64,000 bases of DNA. It comes from Caballeronia sp. GAFFF1 (GTDB lineage Bacteria > Pseudomonadota > Gammaproteobacteria > Burkholderiales > Burkholderiaceae). Of this stretch, positions 18,343 through 26,894 are shown in pieces. Position 1 is the first letter of the stretch; each line of letters opens with the position of its first letter. The translations under genes and the position numbers were made by a program. Under the pieces are notes generated by a model, which was given only the letters and a program-made list of their open reading frames with translations, was not told where the DNA came from and searched no databases. Location of the stretch: assembly GCF_023630705.1 (NCBI RefSeq), contig NZ_JALQEM010000029.1, positions 35,734 to 99,733 of the forward strand. Direction: 5' to 3'.

Positions 18343-19176
18343 ATGACAAGCGTGAGCGCGGAAACCCGAACGAAGCAAAGAAAACGCGTGACCACCGCGA
18401 AGGGCGCGGTGAAGGCGGACCGCATTCTCGCCATCGACATCGGCGGGACCGGGCTTAAGGCCGCGGTGCTGTCCGAAGACGGCGAGATGAAGAGCGAGCG
18501 CGTGCGCGTGCCGACGCCCAAGCCCGCGCTGCCCGACGTGGTCGTCGATACGCTCGTCGCGCTCGTGCAGCCGATTCTTGCCGAGCCGCCGACGCACATT
18601 TCGATCGGCTTTCCGGGCGTGGTGCGCGATAACGTCGTACTGACCGCGCCCAATCTCGGCAACGAATACTGGCAGCGCGTGCCGCTAGCGGACATGATCT
18701 CCCAGCGTCTCGGCGGCATGCCGGCGCGCATGATCAACGATGCCGAAATGCAAGGACTCGCGGCTATCGAAGGTCGCGGTCTGGAGTTCGTGCTGACGCT
18801 CGGCACGGGCGCGGGCACCGCGCTCTTTCGCGACGGCGAACTCATGCCGCATCTGGAACTGGCGCATCATCCGGTGTCCAAGAGCCGAACTTACGACGAA
18901 TACATCGGCAACGCGGCGCGCGAGAAGGCCGGCAACAAGCGCTGGAACCGCCGCGTCGAGAAGGTGCTCGGCATCCTCGACACGCTCGTTAATTTCGACA
19001 AGCTCTGGATCGGCGGGGGCAACGCCACCCATCTGAACTTCGAGTTGCCGCCGAACGTGGCGGTCGTATCGAACGCGGCGGGCATCGAGGGCGGCGCGAA
19101 GCTGTGGCATCCGCGCTCGGTTCGCGAGACTCGCCAACTCTCCGACTTCAATCAGCGCGAAGGAGCGCCTTCATGA
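18343..19176 (+). CDS. ppgK: Polyphosphate glucokinase-type ROK kinase
   Basis: A 277-residue ROK-family sugar kinase. The phosphate-binding motif is AIDIGGTGLKAAV (about residues 30-42), with FVLTLGTGAGTALF near residue 148. The segment LAHHPVSKSRTYDEYIG near residue 173 resembles polyphosphate-dependent glucokinases rather than ATP glucokinases, because the usual zinc-binding cysteine cluster of many ROK proteins is missing. It should phosphorylate glucose to glucose 6-phosphate, the substrate of the zwf product encoded just upstream. The stop overlaps the next gene's ATG by 4 bases. The polyphosphate donor is inferred from family resemblance; ATP use is not excluded. Confidence 0.8.
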   Translation: MTSVSAETRTKQRKRVTTAKGAVKADRILAIDIGGTGLKAAVLSEDGEMKSERVRVPTPKPALPDVVVDTLVALVQPILAEPPTHISIGFPGVVRDNVVLTAPNLGNEYWQRVPLADMISQRLGGMPARMINDAEMQGLAAIEGRGLEFVLTLGTGAGTALFRDGELMPHLELAHHPVSKSRTYDEYIGNAAREKAGNKRWNRRVEKVLGILDTLVNFDKLWIGGGNATHLNFELPPNVAVVSNAAGIEGGAKLWHPRSVRETRQLSDFNQREGAPS

Positions 19177-20054
19177 ATGCCAATGACCAATTCGGTTTGC
19201 ACAGCATAAGCGGCGACGCCGCCGCCGCGTTCGAGGCGCTCGCGCACGTCCAACTCATCGTCTCGGACTGCGACGGCACGCTGCTCCACACCGACAAGTC
19301 GATCAGCGAGCCCGCGAAGGACGCGGTGCGGCGTCTGCGGCAAGCGGGGGTCGGGTTCACCGTCGCGAGTAGTCGGCCGGGCGCGGGCATGCGCTATATC
19401 GTGGAGACGCTCGGCGTCGACATGCCGTATGCGTCGTATAACGGCGGCAATCTCGTTCAGCCGGGCACGTGGGAAGTGCTCGCCGCGCACAAGCTGCCGC
19501 GCGATGCCGTGCAGACGTCGCTGGAGGCGCTCGCCTCCGCGGGCGTGGATGCGTGGGTGTTCGTCGGCGACGTGTGGTATCTGACCAATCCCGACGGCGC
19601 GTATGTGCCGCGCGAACGGCGCACGGTCGGCTATGACGGCGTGCTCGTGCAGCGTTTCGACGATGTGGATCTGGATGCCGTCGACAAGATCGTCGGTTCG
19701 ACGGCGGACGCGCCGCTGCTCGAACGCGTCGAAGCGCAGTTGCAGACACAACTCGAAGGGCGCGCGAACGCGGCGCGGTCGCAGAGCTATTACCTCGACA
19801 TCACGCATCTGCTCGCCAACAAGGGCGACGCGGTGCGCGAACTGGCGAAGCGCCGCAACGTGCCGCTCCAGCGCGTGGCCGTGCTCGGCGACATGACCAA
19901 CGATATCGCGATGTTCGAGATTGCGGGGACGTCGATTGCGATGGGACAGGCGTCGGAGGCGGTGCAACGACGCGCGAGCCTCGTCTCGTCGACGAACGAC
20001 GAGGACGGCTTCGCGGTGGGAATCAACGCGCTCTTGTCGGCGCGTGGGTTGTAG
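19173..20054 (+). CDS. HAD-superfamily phosphatase, Cof type
   Basis: A 293-residue HAD hydrolase of the Cof/YidA subfamily. Motif I is VSDCDGTLL (about 30-38), with the nucleophile Asp followed by the general-acid Asp. Motif II is VASSRP, and motifs III/IV are KGDAVREL and LGDMTNDIAMF. Such enzymes hydrolyse sugar phosphates and related metabolites in the cytoplasm. It overlaps ppgK by 4 bases (ATGA) and has GAAGGAG upstream, so it is translationally coupled. Its position suggests dephosphorylation of a hexose phosphate, but the substrate cannot be read from the sequence. Confidence 0.82.
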   Translation: MNANDQFGLHSISGDAAAAFEALAHVQLIVSDCDGTLLHTDKSISEPAKDAVRRLRQAGVGFTVASSRPGAGMRYIVETLGVDMPYASYNGGNLVQPGTWEVLAAHKLPRDAVQTSLEALASAGVDAWVFVGDVWYLTNPDGAYVPRERRTVGYDGVLVQRFDDVDLDAVDKIVGSTADAPLLERVEAQLQTQLEGRANAARSQSYYLDITHLLANKGDAVRELAKRRNVPLQRVAVLGDMTNDIAMFEIAGTSIAMGQASEAVQRRASLVSSTNDEDGFAVGINALLSARGL

Positions 20055-20124
20055 CGTGGTTCCGGAAACGCCGGCCGGCTCGCACTGGCGTGCTGGACGG
20101 CTTAACGGCTGTTTCGGGACGCGC

Positions 20125-20394
20125 TTACCGGCGGCGCATCGGCGCGCGGGCTGCGCCGCCGCCGCTTGCGCGTTCGTCTTTGTGACGGAAGTTGATGCGG
20201 CCCTTGGTCATGTCATACACCGACATTTCCAGCGTCACGCGGTCGCCGGCCAGAATGCGAATGTGGTTCTTGCGCATGCGGCCCGAGGCATAAGCGCCGA
20301 CGACGACGCCATTGTCCAGCGTCACGCGGTAGCGGCTGTCGGGAAGCACTTCGTCAACGATACCGTCGAGTTCGATTAGTTCTTCTTTCGCCAT
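20125..20394 (-). CDS. infA: Translation initiation factor IF-1, variant with C-terminal extension
   Basis: An OB-fold protein binding the ribosomal A site during initiation. The core [20 protein letters not shown] and the segment [19 protein letters not shown] are clear IF-1 signatures. The family is normally about 72 residues. This one is 89, ending in a Gly/Ala/Arg tail ([16 protein letters not shown]) beyond the usual C-terminus. It is not next to the ribosomal-protein cluster (rpmJ, rpsM) where the main infA usually lies, so it is probably a paralogue. Such second copies are common in Burkholderia and are suspected to act under cold or stress. A good ribosome-binding site (AGGAGCTCAA) precedes the ATG. 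Confidence 0.88.
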   Translation of the reverse strand: MAKEELIELDGIVDEVLPDSRYRVTLDNGVVVGAYASGRMRKNHIRILAGDRVTLEMSVYDMTKGRINFRHKDERASGGGAARAPMRRR

Positions 20395-20909
20395 TTGAGC
20401 TCCTGTTCAAGTAATAGTGGGTGCCGCGCCGCTCGACGCCACGCAACGGCATTCCCGAGTGTCGGCGGGCGACGGTGCGCACAGCGCATCGCCGCTGCAA
20501 CGCGTCGGAAGCGAAGTCGGGCGTGGTCCGGCGCGCTCGAACGACGAACGCGCCGCGTCTTGCTTTCAGGCTCGTGGCGAGCTTGACGGCATAGGCCGGA
20601 ACGACGGAACTCGCCTTCGAGCGGCAAGCCCCTGGCCGGCATGACCGGGACGGCGACGCCGGCTCTCTGCGAGGCTTCGACCGGGATTCAGGGCGATGCC
20701 GCGAGTGCCGACGTGCGGTGTGATGCGGTGAATGGGTCTGCTGTGACTGGCAAGTGCGGTCAGAAAGCGGAAATACAAGCTACTGACCAGGCACTGAGGC
20801 TGCGTCTCGACAGAATCCCGTTTAGACAGAGGAAACCGCGCAAAAGTTCCTTGCGCGGTGCCCGGCGAGTGATGCTGTGTTCATGCGATGCGGTGGCACC
20901 GAACCCGTA
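20395..20909. other. Intergenic region upstream of the IF-1 gene, no gene seen
   Basis: About 515 bases between the IF-1 start and the end of corA. Cold-shock-type leaders can be long, and this region could hold such a 5' untranslated segment for infA on the minus strand. No conserved motif, hairpin terminator or coding frame convinced me. Confidence 0.3.
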
Positions 20910-21887
20910 TTATAACCAACCTGCCTTCTTGAAGCGCCAGAACAGCACGATATCGACCAGCAACATCGCGCCGATGCACGCCGGATAGCCATACGTCCAG
21001 TCCAGCTCCGGTATCCGATGGAAGTTCATGCCGTAGATGCCGGCGATCATCGTCGGGACCGCGAAAAGGGCGGCGAACGAGCCGAGGCGCTTCGTGACTT
21101 CGCTTTCCGCGAGCGCGATCAGGCCGAGGTTCACCTGAATGGCCGTCACGATCATTTCCCGGCGGCCTTCGATGGTCTTCACGATGCGCAGCAGGTGGTC
21201 GTAGACGTCGCGGAAATATTCCTGCATGCCCGCGCATACGCCGGGCGGCCGCCCGCCGTAGAGCTTGCTCACGGCTTCGAGCAGCGGCGCCGTGTGATGC
21301 TGCATGAGCGTCATGCGGCGCTTGAGCGAGTACAGGTCTTCGATGATCTCGCGCGACGCCGCCGAGCCGTTACGCTCGAAGATGCGCTCTTCCACTTCGT
21401 CGAGGGCGTTGCCGAGCGCTTCCAGCACGGGGAAATAGCGATCGACGACGGCATCGACGAGCGCGTACATCACGAACGCCGGGCCGTGTTTGAGCAACTG
21501 CGGCTCGCGCTCGCAGCGTTTGCGCACTTCCTGGAACCCTTGCGTGGTGCGGTTGCGCACGGAGATCACGTAGTTGCGCCCGACGAAAACGTTGATCTCG
21601 CCGACGAGCAGTTCGCCTTCCTCGTCGAATTCGACGGTATGGAACACAGCAAAGAGCGAATCGCCGTACTCCTCGATCTTCGGGCGCTGATGCCCGTGTT
21701 GCGCGTCCTCGACGGCCAGTTCATGCAGGCCGAACTGATGCGCCATGTGCGCGAGCTCGCCCGGACCGGGCTCCTTCAACGCGACCCAGATGAACGAATC
21801 GGGCAGGTCCCGGTACGCATTGATGTCGTCGATTTGTACGTCTGCGAGCTTTCGGCCGTTCTGATAAGCCGCGCAATTGACCAGCAT
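20910..21887 (-). CDS. corA: CorA-family magnesium/cobalt channel
   Basis: A 325-residue homopentameric inner-membrane Mg2+ channel. A large cytoplasmic N-terminal domain is followed by two C-terminal membrane helices. The signature GMN lies at 286-288 (YGMNF) at the end of the first helix, which is the selectivity filter. The last helix ends in the basic cluster FWRFKKAGWL. The sequence IDDINAY at residues 19-25 and length fit standard CorA. It may transport Mg2+, Co2+ or Ni2+. It shows no operon relation to the bactofilin gene, which starts 160 bases further right on the same strand. Confidence 0.93.
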   Translation of the reverse strand: MLVNCAAYQNGRKLADVQIDDINAYRDLPDSFIWVALKEPGPGELAHMAHQFGLHELAVEDAQHGHQRPKIEEYGDSLFAVFHTVEFDEEGELLVGEINVFVGRNYVISVRNRTTQGFQEVRKRCEREPQLLKHGPAFVMYALVDAVVDRYFPVLEALGNALDEVEERIFERNGSAASREIIEDLYSLKRRMTLMQHHTAPLLEAVSKLYGGRPPGVCAGMQEYFRDVYDHLLRIVKTIEGRREMIVTAIQVNLGLIALAESEVTKRLGSFAALFAVPTMIAGIYGMNFHRIPELDWTYGYPACIGAMLLVDIVLFWRFKKAGWL

Positions 21888-22048
21888 GGGGCGCCCTTGT
21901 TATCTCGATGTAAACAGCCGCGCGCGGCCTTTTTGCAAGATGCACAAGACGCACAAGATGCACGACAGGCGCGGCGCGGACTTCCTCGTGGAAATCTTAG
22001 CGGATCGCGACACGCCACGCGCCCTGTATTTGCAAGCGCGCGCGGCGT

Positions 22049-22486
22049 TCAGCTTGCCGTGTAGTCGAGCTGCGGCACGACTTCCGCGGCGGGCAGCGCG
22101 GCCACGTTCGACTGCATCGCGTCGAGTTTGGTCAGCTTGCCTTCTACCGTCGCGCCGACGTCCATGCGCAGCTTCTGATAGTAGATGTTGCCCTGTACAT
22201 GCGCATTCGACTGGAGTTCGACGAAATGCGCGACCATCACGTCGCCGACCACGCGGCCGTTGATGATGACGTCGTAGGCGCTGACGTTGCCGTGAATCGC
22301 GCCCTGATCGCTCACGACGAGCAGCGACTCGTCGCCGGCGCGGCCGGTCACGTTGCCGGTCACCTGACCGTCCATGCGCAGGCCTTCGCTGAATTCGAGG
22401 TCGCCCGAAATATGGACATTCTGCGCGATCAGGGTGGAGAGCTTGGCCGGCTTGACGCCTTGCGAATCTTTCTTCGATGAGAACAT
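22049..22486 (-). CDS. Bactofilin-family cytoskeletal protein
   Basis: A 145-residue polymer-forming protein. Repeated short beta-strands with Gly and Val form a right-handed beta-helix (ISGDLEFSEGLRMDGQVTG, then GAIHGNVSAYDVIINGRVVG, then NAHVQGNIYYQKL). Disordered tails lie at each end, as in other bactofilins. It would assemble filaments without nucleotide on the inner membrane and localise cell-wall enzymes. The two upstream co-directional genes encode a membrane coiled-coil protein and an M23 peptidase, the classic bactofilin partner. A ribosome-binding site AAGGAA precedes the ATG. Confidence 0.87.
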   Translation of the reverse strand: MFSSKKDSQGVKPAKLSTLIAQNVHISGDLEFSEGLRMDGQVTGNVTGRAGDESLLVVSDQGAIHGNVSAYDVIINGRVVGDVMVAHFVELQSNAHVQGNIYYQKLRMDVGATVEGKLTKLDAMQSNVAALPAAEVVPQLDYTAS

Positions 22487-22561
22487 GGCGGTTCCTTGTG
22501 ATGCGGTAAAGGGTGGCTTCCGACGATCACGCGCGATTGCGTGCTCGGTCGGTCGGATGAA

Positions 22562-22918
22562 TCAGCGTTGCTTCTTCAAAAAGGCGAGGTCGGTTTGCAG
22601 CCGCTCGATCTGCGCGGCGCTTTGCAGGGCGCGCTGTTCGAGCGCGGCGCGCGCCGCCGTCTGCTGTTCCAGCGCGAACTGCGCATGGGCCAGTTCTTCG
22701 CGCAGCTTTTGCTCGGAGACGGGCGGCGCGCAGAGCACGTCCAGCTTGCGCGCCTGTTCGTGCGAGGTCTTGAGCGCGTAGCCGGCCGCGACGAGCGCGC
22801 CGACCGCGCAGATGGCCGCGATCAGGCCGGGGATATACGCGGTGCTGCGCTTGGGCGTGAGCGAATAGGAACGTTGGGTCAGCTTAAGCGAGACACGCTT
22901 CGAATCAGCCTTGCGCAT
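22562..22918 (-). CDS. Single-pass membrane protein with coiled coil
   Basis: A 118-residue protein with a basic cytoplasmic N-terminus of about 28 residues, one membrane helix (YIPGLIAAICAVGALVAAGYAL) and a C-terminal coiled-coil of about 55 residues (EQKLREELAHAQFALEQQTAARAALEQ). The family was not recognised. It overlaps the peptidase gene by 14 bases and precedes the bactofilin gene by 75, so it is the middle gene of that operon. Its topology suits an adaptor linking cytoplasmic filaments to the periplasmic enzyme, which is inference from context. Confidence 0.7.
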   Translation of the reverse strand: MRKADSKRVSLKLTQRSYSLTPKRSTAYIPGLIAAICAVGALVAAGYALKTSHEQARKLDVLCAPPVSEQKLREELAHAQFALEQQTAARAALEQRALQSAAQIERLQTDLAFLKKQR

Positions 22919-23885
22919 TGGGTTTCTGCCTGAAGAGCATGAGATAAGGCTTCGGATTGAGCTGCGCGCCGCCCACGATCACTTCGAAGTGCAGATGCGG
23001 CCCGGTCGAGCGGCCCGTCGAGCCGACTTCGGCGATCTCGTCGCCCGGCATCACGTACTGGCCTTCGGTCACGAGAATGCGCGACGCGTGGCCGTAGCGC
23101 GTCACCGTGCCGTTGCCGTGGCGGATATCCACTGCGTTGCCGTAGCCGTTGCGCTCGCCCGCCTGAACGACGCGCCCGCCCGCGCTCGCGAGAATCGGCG
23201 TGCCGCTCGGCGCGACGAGATCGAGCCCCGGATGAAAGCTCACGTGTCCGGTGAACGGATCGATGCGGTTGCCGTACGGCGAGCCGAAGTGCGAGCCGGG
23301 CGCGGGATCGCGGCCGGGAAACGCCATGTACGCGGTGTAATGCGCGATGGCCTGGCCTTGCAACTGCGAGAGCGTGTCGCTCAGGCAGCCGATAACCTTC
23401 TGCGCGTTCTTGAGGCGCTGCGAAGGCGTGCCGTCCGGCGCGCGCTCCGCGTTGCAAAGACGCGGCGGCAGTTCCGGACCGCCCGCGCCGTCGAGCGCGC
23501 TGGCGGCGCCTTCGCTGTCGGGCAGCGGCGGCACGTCGTGCACGCCGGCCGCCGTGCCCGCGCCGGGCGCGGCCTTCAGCCGGTTATCGAAGTCGCGCAA
23601 CTCGCCGACCTGCGCCGACAGCGCCGCGACGCGCGGCACGAGCGCCCCGATGTCGGCGTCGATGCGCCCGAGCTGCTCGATCTCGTACGAGCGGCGCGAC
23701 ACGAACGCCTGCTCCTCGCCGAGATGACTGCGTGCGAAAGTCGTGCCGATGGCAATGCCGAGCGCGAGCGCGGCGATCAGAAGCGCAATCAGTCCGATGA
23801 CGGCGATGGTGCGGGCCGTGCGCGCTTCGACGAAGCGCACGCGCTGGCTCGACACGGAGCGTCTTGACCAGATGACGAACGACAT
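22905..23885 (-). CDS. M23-family (LytM-type) peptidoglycan endopeptidase
   Basis: A 326-residue inner-membrane-anchored periplasmic metallopeptidase that cuts peptide cross-links in the wall. A membrane helix (about 27-49) is followed by a coiled or helical region (about 60-105), a linker, and the LytM domain. The zinc ligands are in place: H218 and D222 (FHPGLDLV) and H299 (GPHLHFE). The start at 23885 gives a short cytoplasmic tail typical of this group, though no strong ribosome-binding site is visible. It is first in the peptidase/coiled-coil/bactofilin operon, comparable to the csd1/ccmA and bacM/lmdC arrangements of other bacteria. Confidence 0.87.
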   Translation of the reverse strand: MSFVIWSRRSVSSQRVRFVEARTARTIAVIGLIALLIAALALGIAIGTTFARSHLGEEQAFVSRRSYEIEQLGRIDADIGALVPRVAALSAQVGELRDFDNRLKAAPGAGTAAGVHDVPPLPDSEGAASALDGAGGPELPPRLCNAERAPDGTPSQRLKNAQKVIGCLSDTLSQLQGQAIAHYTAYMAFPGRDPAPGSHFGSPYGNRIDPFTGHVSFHPGLDLVAPSGTPILASAGGRVVQAGERNGYGNAVDIRHGNGTVTRYGHASRILVTEGQYVMPGDEIAEVGSTGRSTGPHLHFEVIVGGAQLNPKPYLMLFRQKPNAQG

Positions 23886-24182
23886 CAGCGAACGGCGTGC
23901 AGTGAGCCGGCGCGCGCGTCCGGACAGGGTTGAATTAGGAGAAAGCTCAATCGATTCACTGAGATAGCAACGCCGCGACGGACGACGCGATAAAGCGGGC
24001 CGGCGATTATGCCGCACGGCGCCCGGCGCGCCGACAGTTCGTCGGGATGGCGAATCAAATTAATACGAATCCGGCGGATGATGCCGATTGCCGATGCGTG
24101 AACGCATCGGCGGAAAGCGGCCATTAAACCACTTGGGCGCGCCAACAACGTCAAAAAGGTTGAACCTATCTCGAAAGTATGT

Positions 24183-25145
24183 TCAGGATGACTTGATGTC
24201 TACCCAGCCGATCTCGGGCGCGTCACCCATGAGGAACGCGTGGTTCAGCTCGGCGGCGGCGCGCAGGTAGTCCCAGACGGCGGTGATGCGCCTCAGCCTG
24301 CGCAAGTCTTCGCGACACGACAGGAAGAACGCGCGCGTCACGACGATCTCTTCCGGCAGCACCGGCACGAGCCGCGCGTCGGGCGACGCCATGAAGCACG
24401 GCAGGATGGCGAGCGCGCGCCCCTGCAACGCGGCGTGATACTGCGCGATCGCGCTCGTGCTGCGCCAGCGCGACACCGCGCCCGGCACCGCGCGCTCCAG
24501 ATACAGCAGTTCGTGACTGAACGCGAGATCGTCGATATAGCTTGCGAAGCGGTGCTCGCGCAAGTCGTCTTTTGCGCGAATCGGCGCGTGGCCGTCGAGA
24601 TAGCCGGGCGTCGCGTACAGCTTCAGTCGATAGTCGCAGAGCTTGGTGTAGACGTACTGACCTTGCTCGGGCCGTTCGAGCGTCACCGCGATATCCGCCT
24701 CGCGCTTCGAGAGGCTCACGAAGTGCGGCACCGGCAACAGGTCGATGGAGATGTTCGGATGCGCGTCCTGAAAACGGGCGAGATGCGGCGCGAGAAAGAA
24801 GCAGCCGAAGCCTTCCGTCGACCCGACGCGCACGTGACCCGACAGCGCGTGCCCCGTGTTGGCGATCTGCTCGGCGGCGGATTGCACCGTGGTTTCCATC
24901 GCGTCAACGAAGCCGAGCAGGCGCTGGCCCTCGGCGGTCAGCACGAAGCCGCCACTGCGCGATTTGTCGAAGAGCAGCGTGCCGAGCGCGTCTTCGAGCG
25001 CGCGCACGCGCCGCGCGACCGTCGTGTAATCGACGCCCAGGCGCTTGGCCGCGCCGCTCGCGCGCTGCGTGCGCGCCACTTCGAGGAAATAGCGCAGGTC
25101 GTCCCAGTTCAGTTTCGCGGCGTCGAACTTCGGGCGTTTTTGCAT
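24183..25145 (-). CDS. LysR-family transcriptional regulator, probable mmsAB regulator
   Basis: A 320-residue LysR-type regulator: winged HTH at about residues 12-70 (LRYFLEVARTQRASGAAKRLG, then LEDALGTLLFDKS), then a ligand-binding domain. It is divergent from mmsA, the usual place for the local regulator, so it probably responds to a valine-degradation intermediate. Two ATGs are possible: 25145, chosen here, and 25187, which adds MQKSAPALEKHPTD. Both encode MQK, suggesting a small duplication. Neither has a clear ribosome-binding site. The ligand is unknown. Confidence 0.85.
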   Translation of the reverse strand: MQKRPKFDAAKLNWDDLRYFLEVARTQRASGAAKRLGVDYTTVARRVRALEDALGTLLFDKSRSGGFVLTAEGQRLLGFVDAMETTVQSAAEQIANTGHALSGHVRVGSTEGFGCFFLAPHLARFQDAHPNISIDLLPVPHFVSLSKREADIAVTLERPEQGQYVYTKLCDYRLKLYATPGYLDGHAPIRAKDDLREHRFASYIDDLAFSHELLYLERAVPGAVSRWRSTSAIAQYHAALQGRALAILPCFMASPDARLVPVLPEEIVVTRAFFLSCREDLRRLRRITAVWDYLRAAAELNHAFLMGDAPEIGWVDIKSS

Positions 25146-25332
25146 ATCGGTCGGGTGTTTTTCTAGTGCCGGGGCGGACTTTTGCATAACTATACTCAAA
25201 GGCACGAGCCTGCCGCATAGCGGGCCGAGACCTATAACGGAGACGACATGCCTTTCCACCCGACGCTCTGTCCGCGTCACGCCCGCGCGTCTTCGCTCCT
25301 TTCTCCGCACCGTTCCAATCGAGGAGTCAACC

Positions 25333-26877
25333 GTGAATATCGTTGCTGAACATCCGGCGCAGGGTGTGCGCCCGGGCGCGTCCGTGCGGACCGCCAAATT
25401 GCTGATCGACGGCGAGTTCGTCGAATCGAAAACCGGCGAATGGCGCGACATCGTCAATCCGGCGACGCAGGAAGTCGTCGGCCGCGTGCCGTTCGCGACG
25501 GCCGACGAGGTGAACGCGGCAGTCGGCGCCGCGCAGAAGGCGTTCGAGACGTGGCGTACGACGCCGCTCGGCACGCGCATGCGGCTCATGCTCCGCTTTC
25601 AGGACCTCATTCGCCAGAACATGAAGCGCATCGCGCAGACCTTGACGGCGGAGCAGGGCAAGACGCTCGCCGACGCAGAAGGCGATATTTTCCGCGGCCT
25701 CGAAGTGGTGGAGCACGCGTGCGGCATCGGCACGCTGCAAATGGGCGAATTCGCGGAGAACGTCGCGGGCGGCGTCGACACGTACACGCTGCGCCAGCCG
25801 ATCGGCGTGTGCGCCGGCATCACGCCGTTCAATTTCCCCGCGATGATCCCGCTCTGGATGTTCCCGATGGCGATCGTCTGCGGCAACACCTTCGTGCTGA
25901 AGCCGTCCGAACAGGACCCGCTTTCGACGATGGAACTGGTCGAACTGGCGATGGAAGCCGGCGTGCCGCCGGGCGTGCTCAACGTCGTGCATGGCGGCAA
26001 AGATGTGGTGGATGCGCTCTGCACCCATCCGGATATCAGGGCGGTGTCGTTCGTCGGCTCGACGGCGGTCGGCACGCACGTCTACAACCTGGCGAGCCAG
26101 CACGGCAAGCGCGTCCAGTCGATGATGGGCGCGAAGAACCACGCCGTCGTGCTTCCGGACGCGAACAAGGAGCAGACGCTCAACGCGCTGGCCGGCGCGG
26201 GCTTCGGCGCGGCGGGGCAGCGTTGCATGGCGACGTCGGTGGTCGTGCTCGTGGGCGCGTCGAAGGACTGGCTGCCGGATCTCGTCGAACGGGCGCGCTC
26301 GCTGAAGGTGAGCGCGGGCACGGAACCGGGTGCGGACCTCGGGCCGGTCGTATCCCGCGCGGCGAAGGAGCGGATTCTCGGCATGATCGCGAAGGGCGTG
26401 GAAGAGGGCGCGACGCTCGCGCTCGACGGCCGCGATATCACCGTCACCGGCTACGAGAATGGCAACTTCATCGGCCCGACCGTTTTCTCGGACGTGAGCC
26501 CCGACATGGCCATCTACAAGACGGAGATTTTCGGGCCGGTGCTGTGCGTGCTGGAAGCAGCCACGCTCGACGACGCCATCGCGCTCGTCAACCGCAATCC
26601 GATGGGCAACGGCGTCGGTCTCTTCACGCAGAGCGGCGCGGCGGCGCGCAAGTTCCAGAGCGAAATCGACATCGGGCAGGTCGGCATCAACATTCCGATT
26701 CCGGTGCCGGTGCCGTCGTTCAGTTTCACCGGTTCGCGCGGCTCGAAGCTCGGCGATCTGGGGCCGTACGGCAAGCAGGTCGTGCAGTTCTATACGCAGA
26801 CGAAGACGGTCACGGCGCGCTGGTTCGACGACGCCACCGTGAACGACGGCGTGAACACGACCATCTCGCTCCGATAA
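25333..26877 (+). CDS. mmsA: Methylmalonate-semialdehyde dehydrogenase (CoA-acylating)
   Basis: A 514-residue aldehyde dehydrogenase converting methylmalonate semialdehyde to propionyl-CoA with NAD+ and CoA, in valine and inositol catabolism. The catalytic Cys298 sits in GAAGQRCMA, the family hallmark, and TPFNFPAMIPLWMFP (164-178) is the cofactor region. The general-base Glu of ordinary ALDHs is replaced, as expected for CoA-acylating members. It uses a GTG start preceded by GAGGAG at good spacing. mmsB follows after 17 bases. The divergent LysR gene lies 187 bases upstream, and TATACT at 25191-25196 is a candidate -10 element. Confidence 0.93.
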   Translation: MNIVAEHPAQGVRPGASVRTAKLLIDGEFVESKTGEWRDIVNPATQEVVGRVPFATADEVNAAVGAAQKAFETWRTTPLGTRMRLMLRFQDLIRQNMKRIAQTLTAEQGKTLADAEGDIFRGLEVVEHACGIGTLQMGEFAENVAGGVDTYTLRQPIGVCAGITPFNFPAMIPLWMFPMAIVCGNTFVLKPSEQDPLSTMELVELAMEAGVPPGVLNVVHGGKDVVDALCTHPDIRAVSFVGSTAVGTHVYNLASQHGKRVQSMMGAKNHAVVLPDANKEQTLNALAGAGFGAAGQRCMATSVVVLVGASKDWLPDLVERARSLKVSAGTEPGADLGPVVSRAAKERILGMIAKGVEEGATLALDGRDITVTGYENGNFIGPTVFSDVSPDMAIYKTEIFGPVLCVLEAATLDDAIALVNRNPMGNGVGLFTQSGAAARKFQSEIDIGQVGINIPIPVPVPSFSFTGSRGSKLGDLGPYGKQVVQFYTQTKTVTARWFDDATVNDGVNTTISLR

Positions 26878-26894
26878 CGACAAGGAGACACGCG

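Noticed and set aside
16821..18845. A 674-residue frame antisense to zwf and ppgK
   Set aside because: Runs across two well-supported genes and their junction; no domain recognised.
25327..26883. A 518-residue frame antisense to mmsA
   Set aside because: Shadow frame with His/Arg-rich composition and no start signal.
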